Positions 44,596 to 54,111 of a stretch of 64,000 bases of DNA are shown in pieces. The first letter of the stretch is position 1, and every line of letters begins with the position of its first letter. The notes under the pieces are model-generated. The model worked only from the letters and a program-made list of their open reading frames with translations. It made no database searches and was not told where the DNA came from. The translations under genes and the position numbers were made by a program. The stretch comes from Pseudoalteromonas sp. GCY. Lineage in GTDB: Bacteria; Pseudomonadota; Gammaproteobacteria; Enterobacterales; Alteromonadaceae. The stretch spans positions 1,166,501-1,230,500 of the forward strand of contig NZ_CP068023.1 in assembly GCF_016695175.1 (NCBI RefSeq). Reading direction: 5' to 3'.

Positions 44596-45480
44596 ATGAA
44601 GATGAAGTGGCTGTTTTCACTCCTTTTTATTTCCAATCTCTGTTGGGGGAGCAATCAGCTGGTTGTTGATATAATCAGTAGCGAAAATTTCAGTCAGCGT
44701 TACGAGCACTTTCTTGCTGGTCGTGACGTCTTAGACGTTGATTCTTTCTTTCCTACCACCAAAGGTTCCCACATTGAAATCATCGAAATGGTGTTACTAC
44801 AGCAGGCCCTGTTTCTTGGTGGTGAGACGCGCAAAGTCGTATTTAATCCAAAACCTTCGGTGAATATTCTAGAGTTTTCCGATCTGATCGCTGGGGAAAG
44901 TTTAATCCTTGCTCGCAGTGTTTGGCATGAAAATATCGTGGACTATCGCGGCTCATTATTTATCTCAGATCCGATTGTTGAAGTAGGAGATTACGAAGCT
45001 GGGCTCTACGTCACCAAGCGTAATGTCGCGCTGCAACAAACGCCGCTTTCACAGCTTCGGCAGCTGAATGTGGTATCTAACCCGCAATGGGAAGTGGATT
45101 GGCGTGCGCTGATGAATACAGACTTACACATGGTGAGCTTTATTGGCCCGTGGGAAACCATGCTGGCAATGGTAGAAAGCGATGTTGTCGACACTATGTT
45201 GATTAATTTTAGCGTGAGTGATTCTTTAACTCTAAATTTTGAAGGTAAAGAATATGTCCCAATCGAAAATATTAAGGTTGTCTTGCCAGACTCTCGGCAT
45301 TTTGTCGTCAGTAAAAATCATCCTGAAGGCGTGCAAATATTTGCGGCACTCAATCGTGGGTTAAAAATACTTAAACGACGAGGCGTGATTAAACGGGCGT
45401 TGACAGAATCCGGTTTTATCAACAAAAAAGTGGCGAATTGGCAGGTGGCTAACGCTGAAATGTTAGTGGGAGGAGACTAA
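44596..45480 (+). CDS. Periplasmic solute-binding-like protein paired with a diguanylate cyclase
   Basis: 294 residues with a signal peptide (MKMKWLFSLLFISNLCWG). The rest has the type II periplasmic binding fold of the SBP_bac_3-like proteins: LFISDPIVEVGDYEAGLYVTK, a hinge, then SFIGPWETMLAMVESD. Such proteins are often sensor subunits and not transporter parts. The stop overlaps the start of the GGDEF gene (TAATG), which suggests that it senses a ligand for that enzyme. Ligand unknown. Confidence 0.78.
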   Translation: MKMKWLFSLLFISNLCWGSNQLVVDIISSENFSQRYEHFLAGRDVLDVDSFFPTTKGSHIEIIEMVLLQQALFLGGETRKVVFNPKPSVNILEFSDLIAGESLILARSVWHENIVDYRGSLFISDPIVEVGDYEAGLYVTKRNVALQQTPLSQLRQLNVVSNPQWEVDWRALMNTDLHMVSFIGPWETMLAMVESDVVDTMLINFSVSDSLTLNFEGKEYVPIENIKVVLPDSRHFVVSKNHPEGVQIFAALNRGLKILKRRGVIKRALTESGFINKKVANWQVANAEMLVGGD

Positions 45481-47330
45481 TGCAGCCAGCTGTTGTATCG
45501 CTTTGCATATTGGTGAGTGCGCTAATTACATTTTGTGGGTTTGCTTACGAATCATCGGAACAAATACAGCGCAATTTAAATGCGCTACAAATGTCGGCTG
45601 AACAAGATTATGACTTGTCTTTATTACCGGACATTAGAGCGCTGCGAGAGCAAGCGCGTGCGCAAGGTAATAAGCCGCTGCAAATCAAAGCATTACTGTT
45701 AGAAGGTAGTATAGTTCAGCATTTTGGTGATTTTGAAGATGGTCTGGACTTACACCAACAGGCATTGCAGTTGGCCGAATCCGATAACAATACATTTTTA
45801 AAGGCAAACACCTATCTTGCCATTGCTCACCTTGATATTGACTTAGAGAGCTATGAGTTAGCGCAGCGCTATTTAGATAAAGCGTCAGTACTGGCTGAAC
45901 AAATTGATGATAATGCCCAGATAAAAGCTGATATCAGCTTATGGCAGTCGCGCTTGAATATGGATAAAGGGGCTTATCGCTTAGCACTTAAGTCTTCTTT
46001 TGTACCAGAAAGTTCAGGTATTCGGCAGGAGACGCTCGCGCAATTAAAGCTCACACGCTCTTGGGCTCATTTACAGCTCGGTGAATATTTACCAGCCAAA
46101 CAAATTCTAGATGAGTTAGACAATGCGGGTTATTTGGTTCAAAACCAAAGAATGCGGATTATGTCAGCAGTGCAGCGTGCCAGAGTGGCATTACAAAGTG
46201 GTGATTTCGCAACCGCAATTGAGTTAGGTGAAGCGGGGCTGAGAGATACTCTTGGCACTCGATTTTTATTATTTCAATCTCAGTTACAGTGGTTACTTGC
46301 CTCAGCCTATGCCCAACTTGGAGACTATCAGCAAGCGCATCGTTATTTAAAGCGCTATGCCGTTACCGAGCAGTCGCTGAATTTGCAAAAGCGTAATAAC
46401 AAACTGCTTAAGTTAGAAGCGCAGTATTCTCTCGCGCAACAAAAGCAGGCGCTTAATGAGCTTGAACGAGACAATGCCCAGCAAGCAAAGCAGATTATGG
46501 CGCATCAGCAACAGATAGAAAACGCACGATTAAGCCAGCAGCGTTGGTTGTTGATAGCCTTGCTTGCATTTACCCTGTTGCTGGTTTTTTATTGGCGCTG
46601 GCAGAATCGTCGATACACCAAGTTGTTAGAAAGTCAGGTTGCGCAACGTACTGAGGAGTTGGCGGAGCGAAACAAACGTTTGCAAACCCTCAGTTTCACC
46701 GATAGCTTGACCGGTCTGAGTAATCGGCACCACTTTTTTAGCGTCATTGATGGCACCATTGAAGTGTACAGGAAAAAGTGGCAAATTCCGCAAACACAAC
46801 AGAATGCCGATCTGATTTTTGTGATTATTGATATCGATCACTTTAAAAATATTAATGACAGTTTTGGCCATGCCGCAGGAGATATCGTGTTGCAAGACTT
46901 TGCTGACATCCTCAAGCAATGTACTCGAGAGTCAGATATTTTAGTGCGCTGGGGTGGGGAAGAGTTTTTGCTAGTGATGCCAGATATAGACAGAGCGGCT
47001 GCGCACGAAGTGACAGAGCGGATCCGTCGTCAAGTGGAGAGCTATCCATTTGTGGTGAACGATCAAACTATCAACTGTACTTGCTCAATTGGTTTTGCTC
47101 CGTTCCCGTTTGATCCAACGCAACCTGATAAGCTTAGCTGGGAGCATGTGTTGGAGTTAGCCGACGGTGGTTTATATCTTGCGAAAGAATCTCATCGTAA
47201 TGCCTGGGTTGGAGTCCATACTGGGGACGAGGAAGTGCAAAGTCCAGCAGAGCACATGGTGCAAAATTTACGCTCATATTTACAAGCAGGCAAACTAAAA
47301 ATGTGGTCAAATCTATCCGACCTTATTTAG
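45480..47330 (+). CDS. TPR-containing diguanylate cyclase
   Basis: 616 residues. A signal peptide (residues 1-25), tetratricopeptide repeats in the periplasm (about 65-310), a coiled coil, one membrane segment (about 355-375, WLLIALLAFTLLLVFYWRW) and a cytoplasmic GGDEF domain. The active-site motif is GGEEF, near residue 492, and the inhibitory RxxD site (RESD) lies five residues before it, so the enzyme should make cyclic di-GMP and be product-inhibited. It is coupled to the upstream periplasmic binding protein, which may be its sensor. Confidence 0.92.
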   Translation: MQPAVVSLCILVSALITFCGFAYESSEQIQRNLNALQMSAEQDYDLSLLPDIRALREQARAQGNKPLQIKALLLEGSIVQHFGDFEDGLDLHQQALQLAESDNNTFLKANTYLAIAHLDIDLESYELAQRYLDKASVLAEQIDDNAQIKADISLWQSRLNMDKGAYRLALKSSFVPESSGIRQETLAQLKLTRSWAHLQLGEYLPAKQILDELDNAGYLVQNQRMRIMSAVQRARVALQSGDFATAIELGEAGLRDTLGTRFLLFQSQLQWLLASAYAQLGDYQQAHRYLKRYAVTEQSLNLQKRNNKLLKLEAQYSLAQQKQALNELERDNAQQAKQIMAHQQQIENARLSQQRWLLIALLAFTLLLVFYWRWQNRRYTKLLESQVAQRTEELAERNKRLQTLSFTDSLTGLSNRHHFFSVIDGTIEVYRKKWQIPQTQQNADLIFVIIDIDHFKNINDSFGHAAGDIVLQDFADILKQCTRESDILVRWGGEEFLLVMPDIDRAAAHEVTERIRRQVESYPFVVNDQTINCTCSIGFAPFPFDPTQPDKLSWEHVLELADGGLYLAKESHRNAWVGVHTGDEEVQSPAEHMVQNLRSYLQAGKLKMWSNLSDLI

Positions 47331-47424
47331 TCTTGTAATACTCGATAAGCGAATTCGGCTGTTTGGAGACATCAAGTTTAGGTGTATCATGTTGAGCAAG
47401 ATAGAATAATAAAGCGTTATAGTT

Positions 47425-49932
47425 TTGCTGCCGATTAAAGCTTTCATCCCCGAGATTATTTCCACCTTAACCAATAATAATCGTTTGGTATTACAGGCCG
47501 AGCCCGGAGCAGGTAAATCGACCTTAGTGCCACTGCATTTGCTGCAAGCTGATATTTTTGCGGGTAAAAAAATAATTATGCTTGAGCCACGCCGTGTGGC
47601 AGCAAAATCTATTGCGACCTATTTAGCCAAACAACTGGGTGAATCGGTCGGTGAGCGAGTCGGCTATCAAATCCGAAACGAGCAACGTGTTTCATCCAAC
47701 ACCCGCTTGGAAATCGTCACCGAAGGCGTGTTGACTCGCCGTCTTCAAGCGGATCCCGAATTCAGTGATGTTGCACTTATTATCTTCGATGAATTTCATG
47801 AGCGTTCTATTCACGCGGATTTAGCTTTAATGCTCGCATTTGAAGTGCAACAAGCGTATCGCGACGATCTCAAATTGCTGGTGATGTCTGCAACGATAGA
47901 CACTGAGCTATTATCGAATTATCTGGATGGCGCGCCAACATTATCTTGCCCAGGTAAAACCTATCCTGTTGAAATTGAATATGTCGGTAAAGCGAGCCGT
48001 TACTTGGCGGATCATGTGTTAAATGCGCTGCGCCATGCTTTCACTCTGCAAAGCGATGGCGATGTACTGGTGTTTCTACCCGGGCAGGCTGATATTCAGC
48101 GCTGCACTCAGGCGTGCCAAGTGCTTGAACAAAGTAATATTGAGCTTCTGCCTTTGTACGGCGGGTTACCCTTATCTGAGCAAGAAAAGGTGCTCAGTAA
48201 AAGCGCCAGCGCATCAAGACGTGTTATTTTTGCGACCAATATTGCTGAGACCAGTTTGACCATAGCAGGGATCACTATGGTTATAGATTCTGGCCTTGAA
48301 AAACGCTTAAACTATGACGTTAAAAGTGGTCTCTCGCGGCTCGATACGGTGATGATCTCAAAGGCATCAGCAACACAACGCGCCGGGCGTGCGGGTCGTC
48401 TACAAGCGGGCCATTGTTTACGTCTTTGGCGCGAAAGTGAGCATAATAATTTAAGTGACTTTCAGCCAGAAGAAATAACCACCACTGACCTTTCTGACTT
48501 AGCGTTAGAGCTAAGCGCATGGGGAGTGACACAATACAAGGACGCGAATTGGCTAACACCGCCACCGATGCAACATTTTTCGGTGGCTTGTCAATTGAAT
48601 CAGTCGCTTGGCTTGGTCGATGCGCATAATAAAGTGTTAATTGCCGGGCAGCGTGCGCTACAACTAGGTGTTTCGCCTCGTCTTGCTAGCATGCTACTGC
48701 GATGTGATACGCCCATTGCGCAACAACTTGCTTGTTTTTTGGCGGCAATATTGAGCGAGCGAGATATTGTAGTACAAGCCAACACAAGCGATGTATGTGA
48801 ACGAGTATTGGCATTGATTGAGTTTGTTCAAGACCGTACCCGTGCCGCCAAAGCATATCGCTTGCACAGAGCTGCCGCAGAGCAGGCCGTAAAATTGGCC
48901 AAATCATTTGCACACAAACTGGGAATTAGGCTCAAGAGTGAAGCAATTACCCTTGTAGATATTCAAACCTTAGTGCCTACTTTATTGCTCCATGCCTTTC
49001 CTGACAGAGTTGCGCAAAAACGTCCTCAAGGGGATAACCGCTACTTGCTTGCTAATGGTCGAGGGGTGACATTACGTGATGGCGATCCGCTGCAAGGTCA
49101 GGCCTATTTGATTGTTTGTGATGTGGATGGCAAAAATAAGGATGGCTTGGTATTTCTGAGCTGCGCAATCGAAAAGGGCACATTACTTGAGCAACTAGCG
49201 CCATACTTGAGTGAGGTGGTGCAGTATCAACTGGATAGTAAAAAAGAAGCGCTTCAGGGCCGGCAACAAGTTACATATCATGCTCTGGTATTAAAAGAGC
49301 AAAATCTGAGTCAAATTCCCAAAGAAGCGTTTGCCCAATGTGTGGAGGATATTCTCACATCGGAAGGGCTTGGTATGCTCAATTGGTCGGCAAAAAGTCA
49401 CGCTTGGCTCGCTCGAGCTAAATGGTTAAGTAAGCACTTGAATACCTTCCCACAGATATCTGAGGCAAGTTTGATAGAGCAGCTTGATACTTGGTTATTG
49501 CCCTATTTGACGGGCGTAGACACCATCAAACAACTGAAGCAAATGGATATTTTTAACCTGCTTCAAGCGACACTCACTTGGGAGCAGCAACAGCAACTCG
49601 AAGCGCAAGCACCTGAGTTTTACACTACGCCAAGTGATAAGCGAGTCGCGATCCGCTACGATGAGCACCAAGGGCCAACCGTTTCTGTGGTGTTACAAGA
49701 AATGTTTGGTCAATTGACGTCGCCAACGCTCGCCAATGGTCAAGTCCCGGTGCGATTTGAGCTGTTATCTCCAGCGAAAAGGCCAATCCAAACCACCAGT
49801 GATTTAAGCAACTTTTGGCAAACTTCTTATTTTGAGGTGGCCAAAGAGATGCGTGGTCGATATCCAAAACACCGATGGCCAGATAAACCGCTTGAGGAAA
49901 AGCCTGGCCGCTCCATAAAACCTAGAGGATAG
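47425..49932 (+). CDS. hrpB: ATP-dependent RNA helicase HrpB
   Basis: 835 residues. DExH-box helicase with Walker A QAEPGAGKST, DEFH box (IIFDEFHERS), SAT motif (VMSATID), and motif VI ASATQRAGRAGRL; the C-terminal HrpB-specific domain ends in RYPKHRWPDKPLEEKPG. The start is TTG at 47425 (TTG CTG CCG ATT), since no ATG is near and the family starts M/L-L-P-I at this place. It stands alone with a short upstream gap. Molecular role in bacteria is not well known. Confidence 0.95.
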   Translation: MLPIKAFIPEIISTLTNNNRLVLQAEPGAGKSTLVPLHLLQADIFAGKKIIMLEPRRVAAKSIATYLAKQLGESVGERVGYQIRNEQRVSSNTRLEIVTEGVLTRRLQADPEFSDVALIIFDEFHERSIHADLALMLAFEVQQAYRDDLKLLVMSATIDTELLSNYLDGAPTLSCPGKTYPVEIEYVGKASRYLADHVLNALRHAFTLQSDGDVLVFLPGQADIQRCTQACQVLEQSNIELLPLYGGLPLSEQEKVLSKSASASRRVIFATNIAETSLTIAGITMVIDSGLEKRLNYDVKSGLSRLDTVMISKASATQRAGRAGRLQAGHCLRLWRESEHNNLSDFQPEEITTTDLSDLALELSAWGVTQYKDANWLTPPPMQHFSVACQLNQSLGLVDAHNKVLIAGQRALQLGVSPRLASMLLRCDTPIAQQLACFLAAILSERDIVVQANTSDVCERVLALIEFVQDRTRAAKAYRLHRAAAEQAVKLAKSFAHKLGIRLKSEAITLVDIQTLVPTLLLHAFPDRVAQKRPQGDNRYLLANGRGVTLRDGDPLQGQAYLIVCDVDGKNKDGLVFLSCAIEKGTLLEQLAPYLSEVVQYQLDSKKEALQGRQQVTYHALVLKEQNLSQIPKEAFAQCVEDILTSEGLGMLNWSAKSHAWLARAKWLSKHLNTFPQISEASLIEQLDTWLLPYLTGVDTIKQLKQMDIFNLLQATLTWEQQQQLEAQAPEFYTTPSDKRVAIRYDEHQGPTVSVVLQEMFGQLTSPTLANGQVPVRFELLSPAKRPIQTTSDLSNFWQTSYFEVAKEMRGRYPKHRWPDKPLEEKPGRSIKPRG

Positions 49933-50011
49933 TAGGCTGGTGGAGCAATAGGCTTGTAAAGAAGTCATAATGGCTATAACGTGAACAGTCTAATGTAGAA
50001 AGGAGTGTGAA

Positions 50012-50809
50012 ATGCGGTCTATTATGGCGTTCATCTTATTGGGCTTAATTGTTGCTCAGCCAGCTTGTAGCGGTGAGTTTGAATTGCTTTATCAATCTGA
50101 CACAGCAAAAGTTGTTAGAGATAAAAGTTATGGCACGAACATTGGGATCTTTGCAACGAAAAGGGGAGTGGTGATCATTGACCCCACAGCTGAAGATACG
50201 AATTTGCCAAAGCTCAATGATTTGATACAGAATAGCTTTCAGACCGAGAAAAAATACCTGCTAAATACGCATAGTCATTCGGATCACACAGGTGGTAACG
50301 CTTTTTTTCAACAGCAAGGTTTTACACTTATTGAGAGCCCGCAAGGGTTAAAGGAGCTTGGGGTGATAAAGCATACTCAAGCAGTTTCACATACCGCCAA
50401 TGACAACATCTTCTTTCATCCTACGAGCAATATTTTGTTTACCGGAGACATTTACACCACAAACTGGCATCCAACATTTTATGCTGGGGGCTTAACGGGT
50501 TTTAATGAAGCGGTAGACTTACTTTTATCGATTGGCGATCAAAATACGTTGATTGTGCCAGGTCATGGCAAGCCCACAACGAAACGTGAACTCGAACAAC
50601 ATAGAATTCAAACATTCGCTTTGGTTGAGCGGGTTAAGATTTTGAATCAGGCGGGTAAGTCGGTTGAGCAAATAAAGAGCGATGCTAAGATCAAGCGCTT
50701 ATTAGCACAGTTTAATCTTGAAGGAAGACAACCTTTTCTTCCAGAGCGGGCGCTTACCCGCTTTATTGAGCGCACTATTACCGTGTTAGGGCAAGCTAAC
50801 AAAGCTTAA
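50012..50809 (+). CDS. Exported metallo-beta-lactamase-fold hydrolase
   Basis: 265 residues with a signal peptide (ending near QPACS). The zinc-site motif is LLNTHSHSDHTGGNAFF (HxHxDH), then FTGDIYTTNW (second Asp) and VPGHGKPTT (third His). The fold is the MBL superfamily, close to the quorum-lactone/arylsulfatase and metallo-hydrolase type, not a classic beta-lactamase judged by length and motif spacing. AAGGAG precedes the start. Substrate unknown. It is 27 bases from the next gene on the same strand. Confidence 0.85.
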   Translation: MRSIMAFILLGLIVAQPACSGEFELLYQSDTAKVVRDKSYGTNIGIFATKRGVVIIDPTAEDTNLPKLNDLIQNSFQTEKKYLLNTHSHSDHTGGNAFFQQQGFTLIESPQGLKELGVIKHTQAVSHTANDNIFFHPTSNILFTGDIYTTNWHPTFYAGGLTGFNEAVDLLLSIGDQNTLIVPGHGKPTTKRELEQHRIQTFALVERVKILNQAGKSVEQIKSDAKIKRLLAQFNLEGRQPFLPERALTRFIERTITVLGQANKA

Positions 50810-50836
50810 TAAAACTGCTAAAAGGCTAAGGCTGAT

Positions 50837-51955
50837 ATGCAAACAAAAAGTGGAAAAATAGCATTATATTTTCTGTTGGCCATCCTTGTGGTAATAAGTT
50901 GGTTGCCAGAGTTTAATACCGCCATGATGGCCTTTATTGATGATGCGCTACTGCAGTCTTCGCTCGTCTATGCTTTGGCACGTACGGTAAATGGCGCTAT
51001 TTCTTTGCTGCAATCTGCTGAGGTTGGGATTGGTGTTGCAAGCATTCAGCCTGCGCAGCTACTCGACCCTATCAATGATTTAGCCGAATACATTTCTGAT
51101 GTGATGCAACTAGCCATTGGATCTTTGTTTATTCAACGTATTCTCTACACTATTTCCACTCACATATTATTCAGTGTTGCTTTCACCGTCACCGTAATTG
51201 GATATTTCGTATGCTGCTATTTAGGGCTTTGGCAAACGGTTAGAACTAAAATATTAGCCACGATGCTACTGATCCGTTTTGTGGTTCCCTTTGTAATTCT
51301 ATCGACGGGTCTCACTAGCCAACTCTTACTGGACCAAGAAATAAATAAACAAAGTGAAGTGGTGTCGAGCAGTGTTGACCTCTTTCAATCTCAAGCAACA
51401 AAGACCAGCACGCAAAGTGCAAAAATAAAGGCCCAAATCACCAGCCAAAAGCAAAGCCATAGTGAGCAAATAGCGCTATTGACGAAACAACAGATCCATC
51501 TTCATGGTGAAGCGACCGAGCTACATGCTGAAATTACCGCGCTGGAGCGTGATATTGAAGCGGCTCAAGCGAACCGAAGTTTATCCGAGTGGCTAACATT
51601 TACCAAAAGCGAAGAGGCAAAGCCACTGGTTGAAAAGCAACAGCGATTAGCCAGCGATAAAACAAAACTCGATACTCAAATTGCGCTTATCAATAGAGAA
51701 AAAGATCAACATCAGCAAGCAATCGAAAAACTCAATGAGCAGCTACAAGGTAGCAATGAGGGGACGCTAAGCCGAGCAATTAAAGCGGTTTCTAGTGGTA
51801 TTAACGATATGCTCGACGCTGCGGAGTCACTCTTTATAGACTTCTTAAACGTGGTATCGCTTTTGGTACTGAAGTTAGTATTGATGCCGCTGTTATTTTT
51901 CTATTTGGCGAGCAAAACCTTTAAAGCGATTTGGCGAATTAAATGGGCTATCTAA
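50837..51955 (+). CDS. Membrane protein with a central coiled coil (unknown)
   Basis: 372 residues. Membrane segments near residues 8-22, 112-135 and 140-172, a long polar coiled coil (about 175-305, rich in Gln, Glu and Lys: AQITSQKQSHSEQIALLTKQ), and a last membrane pair near 335-365. It is probably in the inner membrane with the coil on one side. No family recognised. It may be co-transcribed with the MBL-fold gene upstream. Confidence 0.65.
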   Translation: MQTKSGKIALYFLLAILVVISWLPEFNTAMMAFIDDALLQSSLVYALARTVNGAISLLQSAEVGIGVASIQPAQLLDPINDLAEYISDVMQLAIGSLFIQRILYTISTHILFSVAFTVTVIGYFVCCYLGLWQTVRTKILATMLLIRFVVPFVILSTGLTSQLLLDQEINKQSEVVSSSVDLFQSQATKTSTQSAKIKAQITSQKQSHSEQIALLTKQQIHLHGEATELHAEITALERDIEAAQANRSLSEWLTFTKSEEAKPLVEKQQRLASDKTKLDTQIALINREKDQHQQAIEKLNEQLQGSNEGTLSRAIKAVSSGINDMLDAAESLFIDFLNVVSLLVLKLVLMPLLFFYLASKTFKAIWRIKWAI

Positions 51956-52120
51956 ACCAGTTGTTCTTTGCTGAGTGGCAGGTTTCCCATAACTGATATT
52001 ACACAGTCCCAAGTTAGGGAAGTTTCATAAAGGTTGATTATCTTAACTTGATAAAAGTCAATAGGTTAAATTTGGCCTGAATATCGTATTACCGTATAAA
52101 AATAATAACATGGTAATTCG

Positions 52121-53377
52121 ATGGATATTCACACAAGCCTTGCTAAAACGGCTAAAAAGCCATTTCGTCGGTGGTGGCTGTCAACAACCCTTATTTTGCT
52201 CGCTGCAATGGGCGTATGGATTGTGCCTCACGACCAGCAAATAGATGCTGAAAAGCTTAAATTTGCCACCGTTCAATCCGGATCGATACAATTTAGTGTT
52301 AAAGGCTATGGCCGGTTACGCTCAAAGATCAGTAGAGAGATCACGACCGCATTTGCAGCGCAAGTTGAAACCGTACTGCATCTTCCAGGCAGCAGGGTAG
52401 AGCCAGACACCGTTATTTTACAGTTAACCAATCCTGAGTTAACTCAGCAACTCCACCGAGAAAGACTAGTACTCGCTAGGCAAAAAGCTAATGTTGAAGC
52501 GTTAAGGCTAAGCCAAGAAAGTGAGCGACTAGTATTGAAAGGACAAAATACCCTACTCAGCAGTGAGCTTGAAAATGCCAAATTGCGAGAGCAGGCTGAG
52601 CGCCAATTAGTTACTCAAGGCATAGTTTCAAGCTTAGATCATCAGCGCTCAATCTTAACTGTTGCTCAGTTAAGCGAGCGAGTAAAGCTCGCTCAGCAGC
52701 AACTTAGCCAAACCAGTGCATTACACAAGCAAAGAATTGAGATTGAGCTAGAACTATTAAAAGAATATGAGCTGAGCTATCAGGTCGCGCTTCAGGCGGT
52801 GGAGCAATTACAAGTCACTGCGGGGATCAGCGGCATGTTGCAGCAAGTACATGCCAGTCAAGGTCAAGCAATTACACGCGGGCAGGCGCTAGCTGTGGTG
52901 GGCAGTGAGCGGACTTTGGTAGCCGACTTACTGGTGCCAGAGCGAGAAGCAAGCGAGATTATCTTAGGTCAACGAGCGGTAGTAGACACCTTTGTTGGTA
53001 AGGTTGAGGCTAAGGTCAGCCGCATTGTGCCCATCGTACAAGACGGGCGTATTGCGATAGAGCTGGCATTACTTGGGGAGCTGCCAAGCAATGCTCGCCC
53101 ACTTTTGACTGTTGAAGGGCAAATTTTTACAGCAAAAAAGACCGTCGCACTTTCACTTATTAAGCCACCGCGTGCAACTCCACAATCTCAGAGTCAATTA
53201 TTTGTTTTAGATAAACAAAACAACATGCTTATCAAAAAAAGTTTCAAGTTTGGTAAACTAGCCGGCAATGCCATAGAAGTACTCGAAGGCGGTGTATCCG
53301 GTGAGCGAGTGGTGGTGTCAGAAATGTCTGACTACCAGCACCTAGAAAAAATAACAATTAAATCACTCAATCGGTAA
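52121..53377 (+). CDS. HlyD/MacA-like membrane fusion adaptor (locus B)
   Basis: 418 residues. One membrane segment at about 19-36, a lipoyl-like half (AAQVETVLHLPGSRVEPDTVI), a long helical hairpin of coiled coil (about 110-220), the second lipoyl half (GISGMLQQVHASQGQAITRGQALAVVG) and beta-barrel domains. It is the periplasmic adaptor of a tripartite export pump. The ATPase gene follows 11 bases later, then the permease. The outer membrane channel gene is not in the window. The 51956-52120 gap is AT-rich; no clear sigma54 -24/-12 site was found. Confidence 0.9.
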   Translation: MDIHTSLAKTAKKPFRRWWLSTTLILLAAMGVWIVPHDQQIDAEKLKFATVQSGSIQFSVKGYGRLRSKISREITTAFAAQVETVLHLPGSRVEPDTVILQLTNPELTQQLHRERLVLARQKANVEALRLSQESERLVLKGQNTLLSSELENAKLREQAERQLVTQGIVSSLDHQRSILTVAQLSERVKLAQQQLSQTSALHKQRIEIELELLKEYELSYQVALQAVEQLQVTAGISGMLQQVHASQGQAITRGQALAVVGSERTLVADLLVPEREASEIILGQRAVVDTFVGKVEAKVSRIVPIVQDGRIAIELALLGELPSNARPLLTVEGQIFTAKKTVALSLIKPPRATPQSQSQLFVLDKQNNMLIKKSFKFGKLAGNAIEVLEGGVSGERVVVSEMSDYQHLEKITIKSLNR

Positions 53378-53388
53378 AGGAAGAACAA

Positions 53389-54111
53389 ATGGACAAGACA
53401 ATTTTGGCATTACATCAAGTGAGCAAAGTGTTCTTTGGCGAGGATGTTGAAACTCACGCAATTAGTAACATTAACCTTGAAATTAAACAGGGCGATTACG
53501 TTGCGATAACCGGCCCGTCAGGATCGGGAAAATCCACTCTATTGAGCATTCTTGGACTATTAGATGAAATCACTTCAGGCAGCTATCGCATCCAAGATAT
53601 AGAAACCAGTACGCTAGACGCAGACACGCAAGCAGAGCTGCGTAATTTGCATATCGGTTTTGTCTTTCAGTCATTTAATCTACTGGATGGGTTAACGGTA
53701 TTTGATAATGTGGTTTTACCGCTTCAGTATCGAGAGCCTGCGCTTGCGACTGACGAAATTGAGCGCCGTGTGATGGGGGCACTTAAGCAAGTTGAAATGT
53801 CCCACCGAGCAAAACATAAACCAAACCAACTATCTGGTGGCCAGCAGCAGCGAGTGGCTATTGCGCGTGCGCTTGCAGGCGAGCCAAGTATCTTACTAGT
53901 CGATGAACCAACAGGAAACCTCGACTCTAAAAATGGTGATGCGGTAATGGCCTTGCTGGGGGAGTTGAATAGGCAAGGCACAACCATTTGCATGGTGACG
54001 CACGATATTCGCTATGCAGGTTATGCCAAGCGGCAAATTCAGCTTTTAGATGGTGTACAGGTTTCATCAAGCGTTGCAAAACGCGATATTTGTACTGCGG
54101 AGGTGGTGTAA
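53389..54111 (+). CDS. ABC transporter ATPase (MacB/LolD-like, locus B)
   Basis: 240 residues. Walker A GPSGSGKST, Q loop FVFQSFNLLDGLTVFDNVVLP, signature LSGGQQQRVAIARALA and Walker B ILLVDEPTGNLD. It powers the FtsX-like permease that follows. Stop and start overlap (TAATG at 54109-54113). The LDxLTVxxNVxLP region places it in the MacB/LolD/FtsE family, which does not move substrate through the membrane but drives periplasmic motions. Confidence 0.95.
   Translation: MDKTILALHQVSKVFFGEDVETHAISNINLEIKQGDYVAITGPSGSGKSTLLSILGLLDEITSGSYRIQDIETSTLDADTQAELRNLHIGFVFQSFNLLDGLTVFDNVVLPLQYREPALATDEIERRVMGALKQVEMSHRAKHKPNQLSGGQQQRVAIARALAGEPSILLVDEPTGNLDSKNGDAVMALLGELNRQGTTICMVTHDIRYAGYAKRQIQLLDGVQVSSSVAKRDICTAEVV

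Noticed and set aside
50012..50809. Reading the MBL-fold protein as an antibiotic-destroying beta-lactamase
   Set aside because: Only the shared HxHxDH fold motif is seen; the sequence spacing and lack of other class B marks do not support it.
51956..52120. A sigma54 (-24/-12) promoter upstream of the HlyD gene
   Set aside because: GG-like elements (TGGCAG, TTGGCC) are present but without a GC at the required 10-base spacing, so it cannot be supported.
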